Assembly (NCBI GenBank): GCA_003415625.1
Contig: PYIU01000005.1
Location: 4,097,001-4,161,000, forward strand
Direction: 5' to 3'
Source: Aquanectria penicillioides
Taxonomy: Eukaryota > Ascomycota > Sordariomycetes > Hypocreales > Nectriaceae
DNA: 64,000 bases
Of this stretch, positions 25,713 to 37,729 are shown piece by piece. The number at the start of each line of letters is the position of its first letter. The first letter of the stretch is position 1. Under the pieces are notes generated by a model. That model was not told the origin of the DNA, made no database searches, and saw only the letters and a list, made by a program, of their open reading frames with translations. The translations under genes were made by a program, and so were the position numbers.

Positions 25713-27416
25713 ATGGAAAAAAGCCACGCAAAGGTCGACGTCTCAGACAGCCCAGGTGAACTGGCTGTTGTTTCTGAAAAGAATGCCGACGTGACGCTGC
25801 GCATTGTGGAAGAGCATGGCGATGAATTTGGCCCCTTGACTCTTGAAAAGGAGAAGAAACTGCGATGGAAGCTATACTTTTACGTCATGGGACTTCTGTC
25901 AGCAATCAACCTGCTACTCTTTGTAAGTTTATTCAGTATGCCTCAATGTTACACGTTGCTGAACAAAATGAGATCGATAAATCGACTCTGGGATATGCTG
26001 CCATCTTGGGTCTTTTTGAAGAGACTGGTATTAGCAAAGCAGAGTACAATAACCTCGGCACATTCTTTTACGTCGGTAAGAACCTCCAAAAAGACACCCT
26101 GCTGTAGTTTCGAAAGGATTCATCTCAAATTTTTGCTACTGATAGGATATCTCGCTGCACAATGGCCTGGACACTACGCCATGCAAAGACTGCCACTTGG
26201 AAAATTTGTGGCAGGCTTGGTTTTCATGTGGGGAGCTACAGTGCTTCTACACTGCGTCGCGACGAAATACGCCGGCCTCGTAGTTCTTCGATTGGCGCTT
26301 GGCGCTAGTGAGTCGGTAGTTGTTCCAGCAATGGAGATGACGATTGGCATGTTCTTCAACCGACATGAACAGTCATTTCTTCAACCATTCCTCTGGGTTA
26401 CCTCAGCAGCCGCTCCAATTTGCGCCGCGTTCATCTCCTACGGTCTGCTCTGGAGTGAGAGTTCCGTTCTCCCCTGGAAGCTCTTCATGATCATTACGGG
26501 AGGTCTTTCGGTCTTCTTGTCGATCTTTGTGTGGTTTTACTACCCAAACAACCCAGCAGAGGCGACTTTCCTCACACTGGAAGAGAAAGTTCATACCATT
26601 CGACGAGTACACGAATCGAGCCAGAGCTCCATTGAGCAGAAGCAGTTCAAAAAGGCCCAATTCTCAGAGACCATCCGCGACCCCGTATCTTGGCTCTTCT
26701 GCCTGCAAGCATTTACGCTTATGATGTCCAACAACTTGACATATGGACAACAGAACCTCATTACCAAAGCCCTCGGCGTAACAAGCTTGGGTTCAACACT
26801 TGTGGCTGCCGCAGGCGGTGGATTTGGCGTGGCTGTCTGCCTTGCTGGCACATTTGCACTTCGATGGTGGCCTTCGAACCTCGCCTTGCATGGACTGGTG
26901 TGGTGTATTCCCGCTGTCGCAGGTGGCATTGGCATGGTGGCTATAAACTGGGATGAAAAGCTGGGCATGCTGGCTTGTCTTCTTCTTGCTGGACACACTT
27001 ATGGAAACACCTACATCATCGCACTCGGTTGGACTACATCGTCTGCAGCAGGATACACCAAAAAGCTGACTCGTAACGTCATGTTTATGCTTGGATATAG
27101 TGTTGCGAACCTTATTTCGCCCCAAATCTGGGTGCCACGAGACGCGCCGCGATACTATGGCGCCTGGGTTGCACAGATCGTTGTCAGCTGGATCGGAACG
27201 CCAGTGATTCTGTTCATCATTCGATTTATCTTGAAACGCCGAAATACTGAGCGCCAAGCCTGGGCAGCGAGCCTGAGCGCGGAAGAGAAGAGATCTCACC
27301 AACTTGGCGAGGTAGAGCAGCTGGATGAGAATGGAGTATTGGTTAGGAGGAAGGTCGACATTACGATGCTGGACTTGACTGATTTGGAAAATCCCTTCTT
27401 CATTTACCCTATTTAG
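25713..27416 (+). CDS. MFS permease of the Dal5 (allantoate, anion:cation symporter) family
   Basis: Exons 25713-25922, 25973-26075 and 26146-27416 give 527 residues. Both introns (50 and 70 nt) happen to be open in frame, so an unspliced reading of 567 residues is misleading. Splicing restores the family hallmarks: LLLF joined to [14 protein letters not shown] (helix 1 with the following loop), then [21 protein letters not shown] across the second junction. Downstream are [53 protein letters not shown], and the C-terminal [21 protein letters not shown] and [10 protein letters not shown]. Members import organic anions such as allantoate, nicotinate-like vitamins or carboxylates across the plasma membrane. 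The substrate is unknown here, and no catabolic partner adjoins it. Confidence 0.92.
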   Translation: MEKSHAKVDVSDSPGELAVVSEKNADVTLRIVEEHGDEFGPLTLEKEKKLRWKLYFYVMGLLSAINLLLFVSLFSMPQCYTLLNKMRSINRLWDMLPSWVFLKRLVLAKQSTITSAHSFTSVRTSKKTPCCSFERIHLKFLLLIGYLAAQWPGHYAMQRLPLGKFVAGLVFMWGATVLLHCVATKYAGLVVLRLALGASESVVVPAMEMTIGMFFNRHEQSFLQPFLWVTSAAAPICAAFISYGLLWSESSVLPWKLFMIITGGLSVFLSIFVWFYYPNNPAEATFLTLEEKVHTIRRVHESSQSSIEQKQFKKAQFSETIRDPVSWLFCLQAFTLMMSNNLTYGQQNLITKALGVTSLGSTLVAAAGGGFGVAVCLAGTFALRWWPSNLALHGLVWCIPAVAGGIGMVAINWDEKLGMLACLLLAGHTYGNTYIIALGWTTSSAAGYTKKLTRNVMFMLGYSVANLISPQIWVPRDAPRYYGAWVAQIVVSWIGTPVILFIIRFILKRRNTERQAWAASLSAEEKRSHQLGEVEQLDENGVLVRRKVDITMLDLTDLENPFFIYPI

Positions 27417-28692
27417 GATAACGACTTAGTCGAGATTTGGATGGGGGACTGAAAGCTCATCGAATCAGGAATGCATGGTCATCCCATGAAGGGTTGGGTA
27501 ACCTCCTCAATATACCTTTTGATAGATGATGAAGCACGATTTCATTATACACCCGTGAAACGCTTCTTGTTTATGATGTAATACTGTTGAGTCTGCAGGG
27601 ATTGCATCAAATTTTGCAATACCCCCGCCCGGCCGGCTAAATCTCTCTTTTATATAGGGATCCTACAAGTTTTGAAACTAATCGCCGACAAACCTTAGCC
27701 CGGACTTGCTGATATGTATATGGGTTGCAGGGGCATTGTTCATGGAACGCGAAAGAAACAGGATATTTCCCAGTGACTGTTCGAGAAGAAAAAATAGTTT
27801 TCAAATCCAGCTCCGCGTCCTAAGGTGGTTGCAGCCGGCAAAACCGGGCAATGGAATTCGGAACAACATAACCGAGAGCGAGCAGTAAGTCACCCGCCTA
27901 TGATTATCGCGCTTTGCCACATCCTAGCGCTCTTGGGGTATTATAACGCCTAAGATCCACCAGACTGGTAGCTATTCCATAGGGGAGGATGGTGAGCGCT
28001 GGCAAGAATACACTGCGCACTCTGGCATGTTCCCAATGCCGCAAGTCAACATTGTTCACAGGAGGGATGTGTGAGGATAAGTTAGGTTGCGAACTGCACA
28101 AGCTGTGAACCGGAAAGCTGCTACTAGCAACAGTCATGTGCTTTCGCTACCTATAACAGAATCATCCACAACGCAGGGTTGAAAGTCCAACGTCAAAATT
28201 GTATTGTGTATTATCCCCCTCCCCTTGCACCACCACACTTCAAGCACATCACCGCATCGTTGGATGGCGTTCGGCGGCGCCAAAGCTGGCGTTGCACAAC
28301 TGACCTTTTACAATGCCTTTAGTACTGAGTGGTAGGGAAGAAGCTGCCGACGGGCTGAGAACGCGCCCGAATGGGACCAAGAACTAGTATCGGAGCCTTG
28401 TCTGGCGACGACGAAGACGACGCTGACAACAACCGCTTTATTAACGGTGGTTGCAGCACGGGAGCTCGTGGTGTGCTTTTTCTTACCACAAAGATCTAGG
28501 GAAAAGAATTTGCTATCCTCCCAGTAGTCTTTTAGACGCCCGGATTTCGTTGCAACATGGGGCATACTCGGTGGGTGACAGGAGAATTTGAAGCATTAAT
28601 AGAAGGCTAGATGCAAGATCCCACACAGCTCTAAATGCTTTTTAAAAGAGTGTCTCAGTAAGCCTGATCAAGTGAAATTCAAAGTCAAGTAA
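27417..28692. other. Intergenic, no gene recognised
   Basis: Short frames on both strands, none with a domain. Confidence 0.5.
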
Positions 28693-30160
28693 TTAGTCGA
28701 ACAGAAAAGAAGACAGGCGCTGCCTTGCCTCTACAACATCCCACTCCACTAAAACTCGCTCCTTCGAATCCTCAATCTTCGTTTGTGCCAGCGGCTCCAT
28801 CGCCGCTCGTTCCTCTTCACCTAGAAGATGCACCCTAGTCTTCCACAGTTCTTCCGTTGGGATGTCTTTTCCCCGCTCACCGAAGAACCTCGTCCAGATA
28901 CTTCCAGTAGATGGTATCAAACGCCCAGCTCCTTCTAGCGGCATAGCTGAGCTAGAAGCGGCCTGACGCCTAGCTCTCTCGCATATACGCCGAGAGCAGC
29001 AAAGAATCGGGACCGATGTCTTGTTCCGCCTCTTCCATCGCCAAAAGCAAAGTCTTCAACTGTCCTTCACAGACGTTAGTCTAATCCTCGAATGCCATCA
29101 TCCTACATCTCGGGCACATCAAGTAGTAACCACCAAGGCGAGTCCAAGACAAACTGCGTTGGCCCAACGTAGGCGAATTCCCAGTCAACAGCCCCTAGAA
29201 CCTGGTCATTCTCATCAATGAGAATGTTGGTCGGCATAAAATCATCTAACTAGAGGCGGAAAGAGCTCGAACCGTCTGGCCCCGATAATGTCGCAAGAGC
29301 ATGTTTAGAGCAGGCAGACCGGTTATTTTCGGAAAACCCAAACTTCGATAGTCGGCCTTGTTTGGCCAATCTATGGAACAATTGGCGAGCAACATATTTG
29401 GTTCTGCAGTCATTCTCCGACGATACCATGTCGTTGTGCTGAAGAGGAGAGTTGTCATTTGCATTTCAGCCAACACCACATACCACTAATCAGCAGTCCG
29501 ATATGTAGTGCCTTTGGATGGAAATATTGATTTGGAGATATTAGAAAGTTGAACCATGTTCATATTAAGAGTGATGGGTCGTCCTAGTACATGGTAGGAT
29601 CCGGAGTGTGTCTCAACGAGAGCTCCGATGTGTGGAAAAGTAGGTTGCGCAAGTTGAAGGACACACCGTGCTATTTCAACATACAGGCTCTTGAGCTTGG
29701 TTTCAGAAATATCGGGATGCAAGACGGGCGTGTCATTAGGATCCTCGCGGGGGCCTCCAGGGCCTGGCCCATCCCTCGTCGGGACCCAAGGTCTTCAATA
29801 ATCATGAATGGCCCAATGTCGGGATCAATGCCATGATAGAAGGCTTTTGGAACCAGGAGTTGAGTATGTTGGCTGATGAACGCTGCCGTCGCGGCTTCTG
29901 CAAGTGTTTTCTCTTCAGGAAACAGGACCTGGTCATGGCAGTGCAGACGAACGAGAACGTGAGCAGAAAGGCCCTCAATCTGGATAGGATACAGCACGTT
30001 GAAGCTGCTGATAATCAATGGGGTGACCAGGCTTGCGCGTTTTCCGAACATCCTCTCAGCAAGAGATTCAATTTCGCGACACGTAGATGACAATCGGACT
30101 TGCTTCATGACCTCCTCCCAAAGCTCATCGCTCCGGTCCCATGCAAGGTTGTCAGAGTCC
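28693..30160 (-). pseudogene. APH-family phosphotransferase, dead
   Basis: The relic starts around 30160 (DNLAWDRSDELW). It contains LGSRRGMGQAL, the Brenner-loop segment LDDFMPTNILID (catalytic Asp and Asn retained in context), AVDWEFAYVGPTQFVLD (the DxD/DFG equivalent) and the C-terminal WAFDTIYWKYLDE. It ends in SKERVLVEWDVVEARQRL at 28693. Lesions: frame changes near 29745 (C5 run), 29445 and 28890, and stops near 29500, 29250, 29112, 28983 and 28968. At four of these a Trp is expected, so TGG became TAG, which is C to T in CpA on the other strand. The family phosphorylates small molecules or acts as a kinase-like protein; fungal members are mostly uncharacterised. Confidence 0.88.
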
Positions 30161-30578
30161 TATCGAGTTACCATTCTCGATGGGATGGCATGTACTCAGG
30201 AAGGGAACATGAGGAGACCAAATGCGAAGGATGTGGTAAGCGAGGAACACAAGTGGCGACCAGTTAATTATTAAAGAAATAAAAATTATACAACTATTAT
30301 AATATACTATTAAAAGCTTATTAAAATACCTGGACCTTAAATGCCTTTATAAACCTATTATAAATAGCGCTTGCATTCCTCTTGCGATTCTGACTCGAAG
30401 CAAGTGAGCATCATCGCCTATTTTTAGTGCCAGCGTGATCTGGGAAGAAACCAAGCCACGCTTGATCCTGGCTGCTTGATCACGTCAGCAGAGTCAACGA
30501 GGCATGACGCAACATTATCAACCCTCAAACAGCACTCAACGATGACATGTTCAAAGGCAACCATTGAGTATCGCCAAA
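30161..30578. other. Short intergenic stretch, AT-rich patch at 30270-30370
   Basis: A 100-bp AT-rich patch resembling the large TA-rich block lies here, possibly a transposon scrap. The rest is promoter DNA for the regulator at 30579. Confidence 0.4.
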
Positions 30579-32704
30579 ATGACTGAACCAAATCATTCAC
30601 AATTCACGAGCACGTTCCGGACGGCTCAGGCCCGTCGGATCCGGCGCAACCGGCCGATTGTTTCCTGCTCGTCGTGTCGCAAACGAAAATTGAAATGCGA
30701 TAGAAATCAGCCCTGTGGCGCCTGTCACAAGCGCGGCGATGCGAGCCTTTGCGACTTTGGTTCCTCTCCTGGAAGAAAAGCTGAAATGGGAAATCGCTTG
30801 AGAAACATTGAAAGTGTGGTGCAAGGAATCATCGACCAGTCGTCGACGACCCGAGTCGGCCCATCGGCCGAGACTACGCGTGATGACCAGAGTGGTTCAG
30901 ATGCGAATTCGCAAGCCGTCGGGAAGGGAAGTCAGACTAGCCAGGATTCGGCGCGATGGAGAGATCTGAAGAGTTCCATTCTCAGCATTAGAAGAACCCT
31001 TGAAGCTGAAGACGACGTTACTGCGAAACGTATCCCGGAAAACGATCCTGACCTCGTTTTCGGATCCACGGCTCCCATCACTGCGCAAGAAATTATCAAG
31101 GCTCTCCCAGACAGACAGATTGTGGACAGACTTGTTGCAGCTTACTTCAATGCCAAGTATGTTGCGGTGCCCTTTATCCACGCACACCAGTTTAGGAGGC
31201 AATATGAGGTATTTTGGGAAGACCCAGAGTCTTGCGATCTTCTCTGGGCCAGTATCCTTTTTTCGATCCTTTGCATTGGATGCAAGGTGGCAAGTTCCAA
31301 ATCCGCTGTTGCTGCGTCTACCAAAGATGTTTGTGAGCCTAACCAGTACATGTCAATGGCTGCGAGGTGTCTTGTTTCAGGCAGTTACTTGACCGCAGAG
31401 GAATTTTCAGTGGAAGCATTAGTGCTCAACCTGCATTCTCGATACCTTGATGGTAGAGATGATATATCTATATTATCCTCTATTTTTGGTATGGCTGTAA
31501 GAGTTGCTCAGAGACGGGGATATCATCGAGATCTGGGGGATGCATTGTTCCCCATGTCGCCGTTTGAGACCGAGATGCGACGTCGCGCATGGTTCATGAT
31601 TCAGCATTACGATTTGGCTTTCGCCCTTCAACAAGAGCTGCCTCCACTCATCCATGAAGAGACCTACGATACAGACCACCCAACCAATCTAACTGATGAC
31701 GACTTCGACGAGGACAGTATTTATCTGCACCCGCGGCATGTGGCGGATCCGCAGCCAATTCTCGCGCAAATCTGCCAGTCCAAACTCTTTCCAATACTTC
31801 GCCGCGGAATTCGAGAAGCTCTATGTATCAAACCCTCCATCAACTCGGATATGGCAGCCCTAGGCGATGAACTTGCTAGGTGGTACGACTCGATACCGCC
31901 ATGCCTCAAAACTCGTTCTATTCGAAAGACGTCGTTTACAGATCCAAATCATACTGTTATGCATCGAGCTACGCTGGAGCTTCTGTATGACATGACCTTG
32001 AGTGTTTTGAACCAGCCATTTCTTAAATCGCGTCCCCGGCAACATCCCCAATACCAAGCTGCATTGCAGGCTTGTCGGGAGACGGCATTGAAGTCAGTGG
32101 ACATATATGTCGAGGTTCATGAAGAAATGCGCCCTGGGGGCCGGCTCTATGAAGAGAGATACCTGCTGTCAAGTTTAATGGATGACTGCTTGGTCGCTAC
32201 AATGATCGCACCTTTGGAGTTTGTAAAGTGTCCGAATTTGCCGTGAGTTGAAATCTTTGGAACGTCGAAGGCTTGATACTAAACCATTCCAGGCGAGACC
32301 AAGTCGAGTGTTGCCTTGCCTTGCTTCGAAAGGCAGATGAAATATGGTCGAATCGGACAAAGACTTGCGCATTTGTCCTGAGCGCATTAAGGGTCGTTAG
32401 GATCATTCTCACCCAAATTGAGTCGCGCTACAACATGTGCGACCCTCAACGTCCTGTGCCACAACCTTCAGAATCTGTAAGTCTGCGTCGCAAACTCGGT
32501 TTGAACATGCAAAAACTGACTATCAAGCCAACGTGGCCTTCGGAAACCAATGTTGACTTGGATCAAATCTATGCACTCACATATCCCAGCGCTGTCACAG
32601 CTGGCCTGGATTGGGTCTGTGCCTCTGTCACTTTCACCGCAGTGCGGCCTATGAGGACTCTGCTAATGAGATATACAGAACTTAATCGCCGGATGTTTGG
32701 GTGA
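30579..32704 (+). CDS. Zn2Cys6 transcription factor with fungal MHR domain
   Basis: Exons 30579-32242 and 32293-32704 surround a 50-nt intron (donor GTGAGT, acceptor CCAG, phase 2) and give 691 residues. The cluster is Cys30-x2-Cys33-x6-Cys40-x5-Cys46-x2-Cys49-x8-Cys58, with RKRKLK between the second and third Cys. A short linker with NRLRNIESVVQGIID follows. The MHR domain runs from VDRLVAAYFNAKYVAVPFIH through FGMAVRVAQRRGYHRD to RRRAWFMIQHYDLAFALQQELPP. ATG 30579 is the first in-frame start; an upstream in-frame codon at 30564 is TTG. It is probably a nuclear activator or repressor. The reductase gene 440 bp downstream on the same strand is a plausible target. Confidence 0.92.
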
Positions 32705-33142
32705 CAATTCCTCGGGTGAATCCGCATTGTAAATCATTTTCTCGGACATGAAATCGTAACCGCCACCGGGGGGTACCAAGGGTCATGTCCGATAAGCACG
32801 GAGATGACGGACGATAGAATTACCCGATTAGGCAATTTAGTCGTCCGTGTGTCCATCCCCGCTCACAAATCAGCGATTTTGCTTGGCAGTGCAGTCGATG
32901 ATGGCGCTCTCTCGTCCGAAGTATCCTGATTATGCCTAATTTCCTGTCTCTCTTACGTGTCGCGTACTCGAAGATGGAAACATGGGATTGTCAATTCTTG
33001 CTGAGTTCCCCAGACGCCTGCCTGTGTACTTAAGGAGCCTCTCGCTCCCATCTTGAATGATAGTTAGCATCACAAACAACGAAACATTTTGCAATCCATC
33101 AAAGAAACTCCCTTAAATCAACCATCCAAAGTATTCGCCGCT
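32705..33142. other. Promoter region of the reductase at 33143
   Basis: About 440 bp with no coding frame, between two genes on the same strand. Confidence 0.5.
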
Positions 33143-34288
33143 ATGGACACTTCAATCCCGCAGACAATGACATCGCTCGTTCTCCCGGCCTTCAACGAGC
33201 CACTCATCCTCCAGAAAACGCCAACTCCCAAAGTCACCGATCCAGGCTCAGCCATAGTCAGGGTCCTCTCCGCTTCTCTCCGTCCCCATAATCGCCATGG
33301 ATTCACTGGAAAGGGGATTCTGTCCTTTCCCCTCCCGTACGAACCGGGAAACTGCGCCGTGGCCAGGATCCTCTCTGTCGGCCCAGATGCTACAAACCTA
33401 AAGCCTGGTCAGCTGGTCTACATCAGCGGACTGCTTCTTGCAAGAGATGACCCGGAGGGCACTCAGGCTTTGCTAGGACTTCATAATGGGGGCGGACCTG
33501 AGGGACCAGCGACCTTGTTCTCGGCTTGGAAAGGACTTTGGCGAGACGTGGCCGTTGTGCCTATGGAGAATTGTTTTGCACTCAACGAGGAGATCCTCAC
33601 AAATGATATGGGTTATTCGTTTGGCGACATCAACTACATTGAGAGACTGGCCGTCGCTTTTGGTGGTCTGCGTTCTGCTGGGGTTAGTCCTGGCGACACT
33701 GTCATCGTTGCCCCAGCCACTGGCCACTTTTCCGGTGCCGTCGCCGAACTTGCTGCGCAGTTTGGATGCTCGGTCATTGCATTGTCGCGTTCTTCGTCCA
33801 AGCTTGAACCGTTGACCAGCCGACACCCTCGAATTATTGCACTGGAGATGACAGGCGATGTAGCAGCAGATACCGCAGCTATCAGATCCTATTGCCACAA
33901 AGGAGCCGACGCGTATATCGATGTCTCGCCTACGCCAGCGACCGCCTCACCTACTCATTTTACAGCTTCACTCAACTCTCTCCGCACTGGTGCTACGGTT
34001 GCGGTTCTGGGCTCTATGCTAGATATCAACATCAGTTATATCAGCATCATGCTCCGCAGTCTCACCATCAAAGGCCAGTTCATGCATACGCGAGACCAGT
34101 TGACCAGCGTTATCAAGATGGTGGAGAATGGCATTCTTAAGCTTGGGAAGCAGGCGGGACACGAACTGGTCAATGATGGCTTTGCACTGGAGGAATGGGA
34201 GGCTGCTGTCATCGCAGCCGAGGAAGCGGCAGCGTGGGGACAACAGGTTGTATTTACGCCACTGAAGAAGGTTACTCCAGAGGCCTGA
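33143..34288 (+). CDS. Medium-chain dehydrogenase/reductase (quinone-reductase or alcohol-dehydrogenase like)
   Basis: A single exon of 381 residues. The N-terminal catalytic (GroES-like) half has LRPHNRHGFTGKG and PYEPGNCAVARILSVGPDATNLKPGQLVY. The Rossmann half has PGDTVIVAPATGHFSGAVAELAAQFG, the place of the usual glycine-rich NAD(P) loop, here AxxGxxxG. The canonical GHE zinc-ligand motif is missing from the N-terminal half, so it is probably a zinc-independent, NADPH-using reductase. The start at 33143 is the first ATG; another at 33167 is possible. It probably acts in the cytosol on a quinone, enone or alcohol. No other enzyme adjoins it, but the regulator upstream may control it. Confidence 0.88.
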   Translation: MDTSIPQTMTSLVLPAFNEPLILQKTPTPKVTDPGSAIVRVLSASLRPHNRHGFTGKGILSFPLPYEPGNCAVARILSVGPDATNLKPGQLVYISGLLLARDDPEGTQALLGLHNGGGPEGPATLFSAWKGLWRDVAVVPMENCFALNEEILTNDMGYSFGDINYIERLAVAFGGLRSAGVSPGDTVIVAPATGHFSGAVAELAAQFGCSVIALSRSSSKLEPLTSRHPRIIALEMTGDVAADTAAIRSYCHKGADAYIDVSPTPATASPTHFTASLNSLRTGATVAVLGSMLDINISYISIMLRSLTIKGQFMHTRDQLTSVIKMVENGILKLGKQAGHELVNDGFALEEWEAAVIAAEEAAAWGQQVVFTPLKKVTPEA

Positions 34289-34787
34289 GTATTGCTTGAT
34301 ATCAGTGAAGAGGCTGCAGGGCTTTGTGATTGAGATTATTATAATTGATACATTCACGTATTCATTCCCATTCCCTCGTAACACATCGCCGTAGATTCAT
34401 CAATGCATCCATATCCTACAGCAGCTCTGACTTCATCTGTGATTAAAACTTCCAGCAGTCCTGACTCGGTCGACCAAACAAAATTTTCACATCCCCGTAA
34501 AGACAAATTTGTTCAACTACAACGAACCTGACCAGTAATGTTAAGGAAATAGCTTATTCAACATGTTTGTCCATACACTCAACTATCTAATGGATGCAGC
34601 AGCACCATAGTATGTAGGTGAAATGAGGGCAATGCTCCTCTCGCCAACTCTTATCAACGCTATATCCAAAAAGATCCGATTTCCCGACATGTGAGTAGCT
34701 CATTTGGAATGGCGACTCCAAGATGAATTACTTTTAGTACAACAAACGGCAAACTTAGGGCACTAGAAATGAAAATGGGACATCTGA
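34289..34787. other. Intergenic between convergent genes
   Basis: 3' flanks of two convergent genes. Nothing recognised. Confidence 0.5.
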
Positions 34788-36193
34788 TTAAGGACGCCCT
34801 TTCCAATAAACACTTGAATACCTAAATTCTTCCTTCAAATCCAGACAGTATATGATTGCAATTCTGATGTCAAAGGGTAGGAGGTTATAGTGACCGTTCC
34901 GACAGGCAGTGGTCCCGGCTTCTGCCAGAAACTCAGTAACCATAAAAACCAAGATTTTAGCCAGTCCTATGATATCATCCTGATTAAAATCTTCAGGGGT
35001 TTTGCTGAGACGACTTGCAAGGAAATGCCGAATGCCGCGTTCAACATACGCCGCATCGAAGCCTTGGGGATAAGGTTGCTCAATATCAGTTCTGTAAGCG
35101 GGGAAAAAGCTTATGATCACTGCTGCAAGGTCCTTCTCTGCTAGAGATGAGATAACAAACCGTTCCAAGAAACTCAAAGACAGTTCGTTGAAAAGATCAA
35201 ATACAGGTTCATCCCAGGGAGCGACAAAACTCGGAATAGTTCGGTGGCTGACTCCCAACCTGCGGTGCTGTCCCTCCAATGGCGCATCAATGCTTGAGCG
35301 TAAAACCTCTATTTGATTGCCTTGGAAGATGTGCTCTCTCTTGTCATATGGGCCGAAGCATTCCGAGTCCTGGGGTGGCGGAGAGTTGAAGGCCATTTGG
35401 TTGAGGATATCAATGCCAGAAAAGTCATGGCCCTCACGCAGCATGCGTTCATATCGCTCTTGGGGGGCTCTTCTCGGACTAGTGTATGCTCATATCCCAC
35501 AAAGGCTGTTTTAGTAAAGCATGTATTGGCTGAGAAGAGGAGAAAAGACCGGGCTGAGACTCTGCTGTCGTCGAATCCAAACCGGCCAAAGGCATATTCT
35601 CCGTCGGGTATGTGCATCCATACTCCAAACTCCGAGACCCCTCTTCGGCTCTGACGTTTCTTTTTCCAGCTCGAAATTTGGCTTGATGCGTGGCCGTAGT
35701 CCGTTAAGCCCATTGAGGTAGACGGCCCTAATGAGTCCTCATCCTCCTCGTGGTCATTCCCACGCCCATCGTAGTAGTCCCAGTCATATCTGTTTATGAC
35801 AAAAATTCCTTCCGCTCTGGTAATCTCGTCATTTAACCTGCTCCCGCTGCCCTCTTCATATGGAGACCCAGAAACTCGCAGGATCTTGCTGATCTCGTCT
35901 TGCGGGTTTGTCTGGGAATGGCAGACGAACCAGGCCTGAACGGCCCCTGTCAGAACATCGACAAGTTGGAAGGCAACCCATGTTCCGTTCGCTGCAGGTA
36001 CATTGAAGTCTGAATTGTGCTTGATAATAGTCCCTGAAGTCTCCGGTTGGGGAGTTGGAAACCTTTGGGATTGTGCAGTCGAGCTTCCAAACGAGATGTT
36101 GTGCAGGGCACCAAAACAAAGGCAGCCCGAGGTCACTTGGAACTGACCAAAACTTTGAGGGTCCGAGTCATCTGGAGTAGAGGGGATAGCCAT
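34788..36193 (-). CDS. Protein of unknown function, split by a one-base frame change
   Basis: I recognise no family. The first frame starts at the ATG at 36193. The peptide is acidic in the middle (NDHEEDEDS) and has aromatic-rich stretches such as RYDWDYYDGRG and FGVWMHIPDGEYAFGRFGF. After GYEHTLVREEPP it runs off into a poor frame ending near 35309. The neighbouring frame continues sensibly as QERYERMLREGHDFSGIDILNQMAF down to the stop at 34788. The switch falls in a six-C run (35462-35467, G on the plus strand), where a seventh base would restore one frame of about 468 residues. No signal peptide or membrane helix is evident. It may be a single gene with a sequencing slip, or a real truncation of about 290 residues. 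The C-terminal half contains several amphipathic helices. Confidence 0.6.
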
Positions 36194-37067
36194 TTTGATT
36201 TGGGATGCAATCAGGTTTAAGAAATGATGCCATTTGTTTATTGTTGTTTGCGCTGTTTTTGTGCCTTGACGATATTCAGCGGCTGATGTAAACCCTTGAC
36301 GCCACTGGCCGCGAGCTGAAATGCGATTCGTTCAGTGTAATCGGTGCGCAAGGCAGCCAGCACCACTATCCCCGTTCTAGCCAAGACAGTCTCTGAACCC
36401 CTCCATTTCTTCATTCGCCCTTCAAGGCAGCACTGGTAGCTACTGTGATTTCTTTTGTTGTTAACCTCTAATTCGATCTCATTGAATCTAGAGTTGTATC
36501 TCTCTGCTTCACTTATATTTGTAGGCCCAAATATCACGCCAGATCCCATCATTTTCACCAACTTCGGCCGTATCACTTATTTGATGGCATCCCCACGATG
36601 TCTGTTTGCAGAGGTAGATTGGTGATCATACGAAATTGATGCTAAAGGATTGCTGATATTCCAATACATTCTGTTCAAGTCGATAGGGGATAAATGTGCA
36701 AGATAGGATAGAGTCTACGCATCAACGAGGTAGCGAGTAGTTCTCTGAAGCCTGTTGTGACACGAGATAGACACAACCACGTGAGCTTCAATATATTGCA
36801 GAAAGGCCCGCGGGCGTTTGTGCATCTCATATTAACGTGGTACTATTATCGCAATGATTACCTTCGTTACCTAACTCAATCAATTCGAGGGCCTATCGGA
36901 AAATTCTCTGAGCAACAAATAGCCTATTACTACGCATCAAAACGGACTGGTGGGCGCATTTGCCATTCAGAGAAGGAGCATAGAATGTGACCTAGAGTGA
37001 GACCAAACAGTCAGCACTTCTCCCTGTCATGGAGAAACTATAAATAGTTCGATCACTGAGATCTCTC
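36194..37067. other. Intergenic, no gene recognised
   Basis: Short frames only. Possibly decayed sequence belonging to the glycosyltransferase relic next to it. Confidence 0.4.
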
Positions 37068-37382
37068 TTACCCCCAAGTAGTTGTTTCAAGAAATATAAA
37101 TCGCAGGTAGGAACGACTGAAATTTCTTGACCAGCGCACAAGTTGGCGTAGAAAAACAAGAAGCGGTTCTAGCGAGGTCAAGAGCTCAGCCTCGGGATGC
37201 ACCTGAATCCTGAGGTCCCTACACCTGGAGAGCAACCATCGGGTAATGAATGTGTCATCTCCAGCATCCAACGAGTATCGACCCATCCAATAACCATGCG
37301 TAAACGCATGCAGGAAGGAAGGCGATTCAAGTATCTCCCCTCGATATGCAGCTGTTCTACCAGACAGCCACGTTGCACACAA
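37068..37382 (-). pseudogene. Fragment of a processive family 2 glycosyltransferase
   Basis: One open stretch of about 105 codons preserves the catalytic core end of a hyaluronan/chitin-synthase-like GT2 enzyme: LSGRTAAYRGEIL, then YSLDAGDDTFITRWLLS (GDD, acceptor site), then the product-binding QxxRW motif as QLVRWSRN. The N-terminal nucleotide-sugar domain and the C-terminal membrane helices are not recognisable on either side. A full enzyme would be 400-600 residues, so this is a relic. The frame ends in GTAAGA, which might have been an intron donor. Confidence 0.75.
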
Positions 37383-37729
37383 TGCGTTGTTAGTTATAAA
37401 TGCATGAGCCTCTAGCGGCTAGGCCATCGAAATTTAATCCAATAACACATTCGAGTTGCCGGCCACGGCTCACTTTTAAAATCACAATCCCTACTCCAAA
37501 GGTGTGGCCGATAACGGCATTTGTGTCCTTGCATCAAACCGGTCTAGAAATAATTCTAGGTCTTAGAAATGCGGGTGAGAAAAAATGGTGAGAATCTGTC
37601 CATATTCACAGCAATGGGTTAATACGATATTCTTCTTCGATAATTTCGAATCCTCATTCCTTGGTCATCTAGTTTGTTACGATGACCATTCAAGCTTCCC
37701 ATTGACCTTTCATCCTTTTTTCTTTCATT

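Noticed and set aside
25713..27416. One uninterrupted 567-residue reading of the Dal5 transporter
   Set aside because: Both introns happen to be open. Splicing at strong donor/acceptor pairs restores conserved family sequence in the loop between helices 1 and 2; the unspliced reading gives a nonsense insert there.
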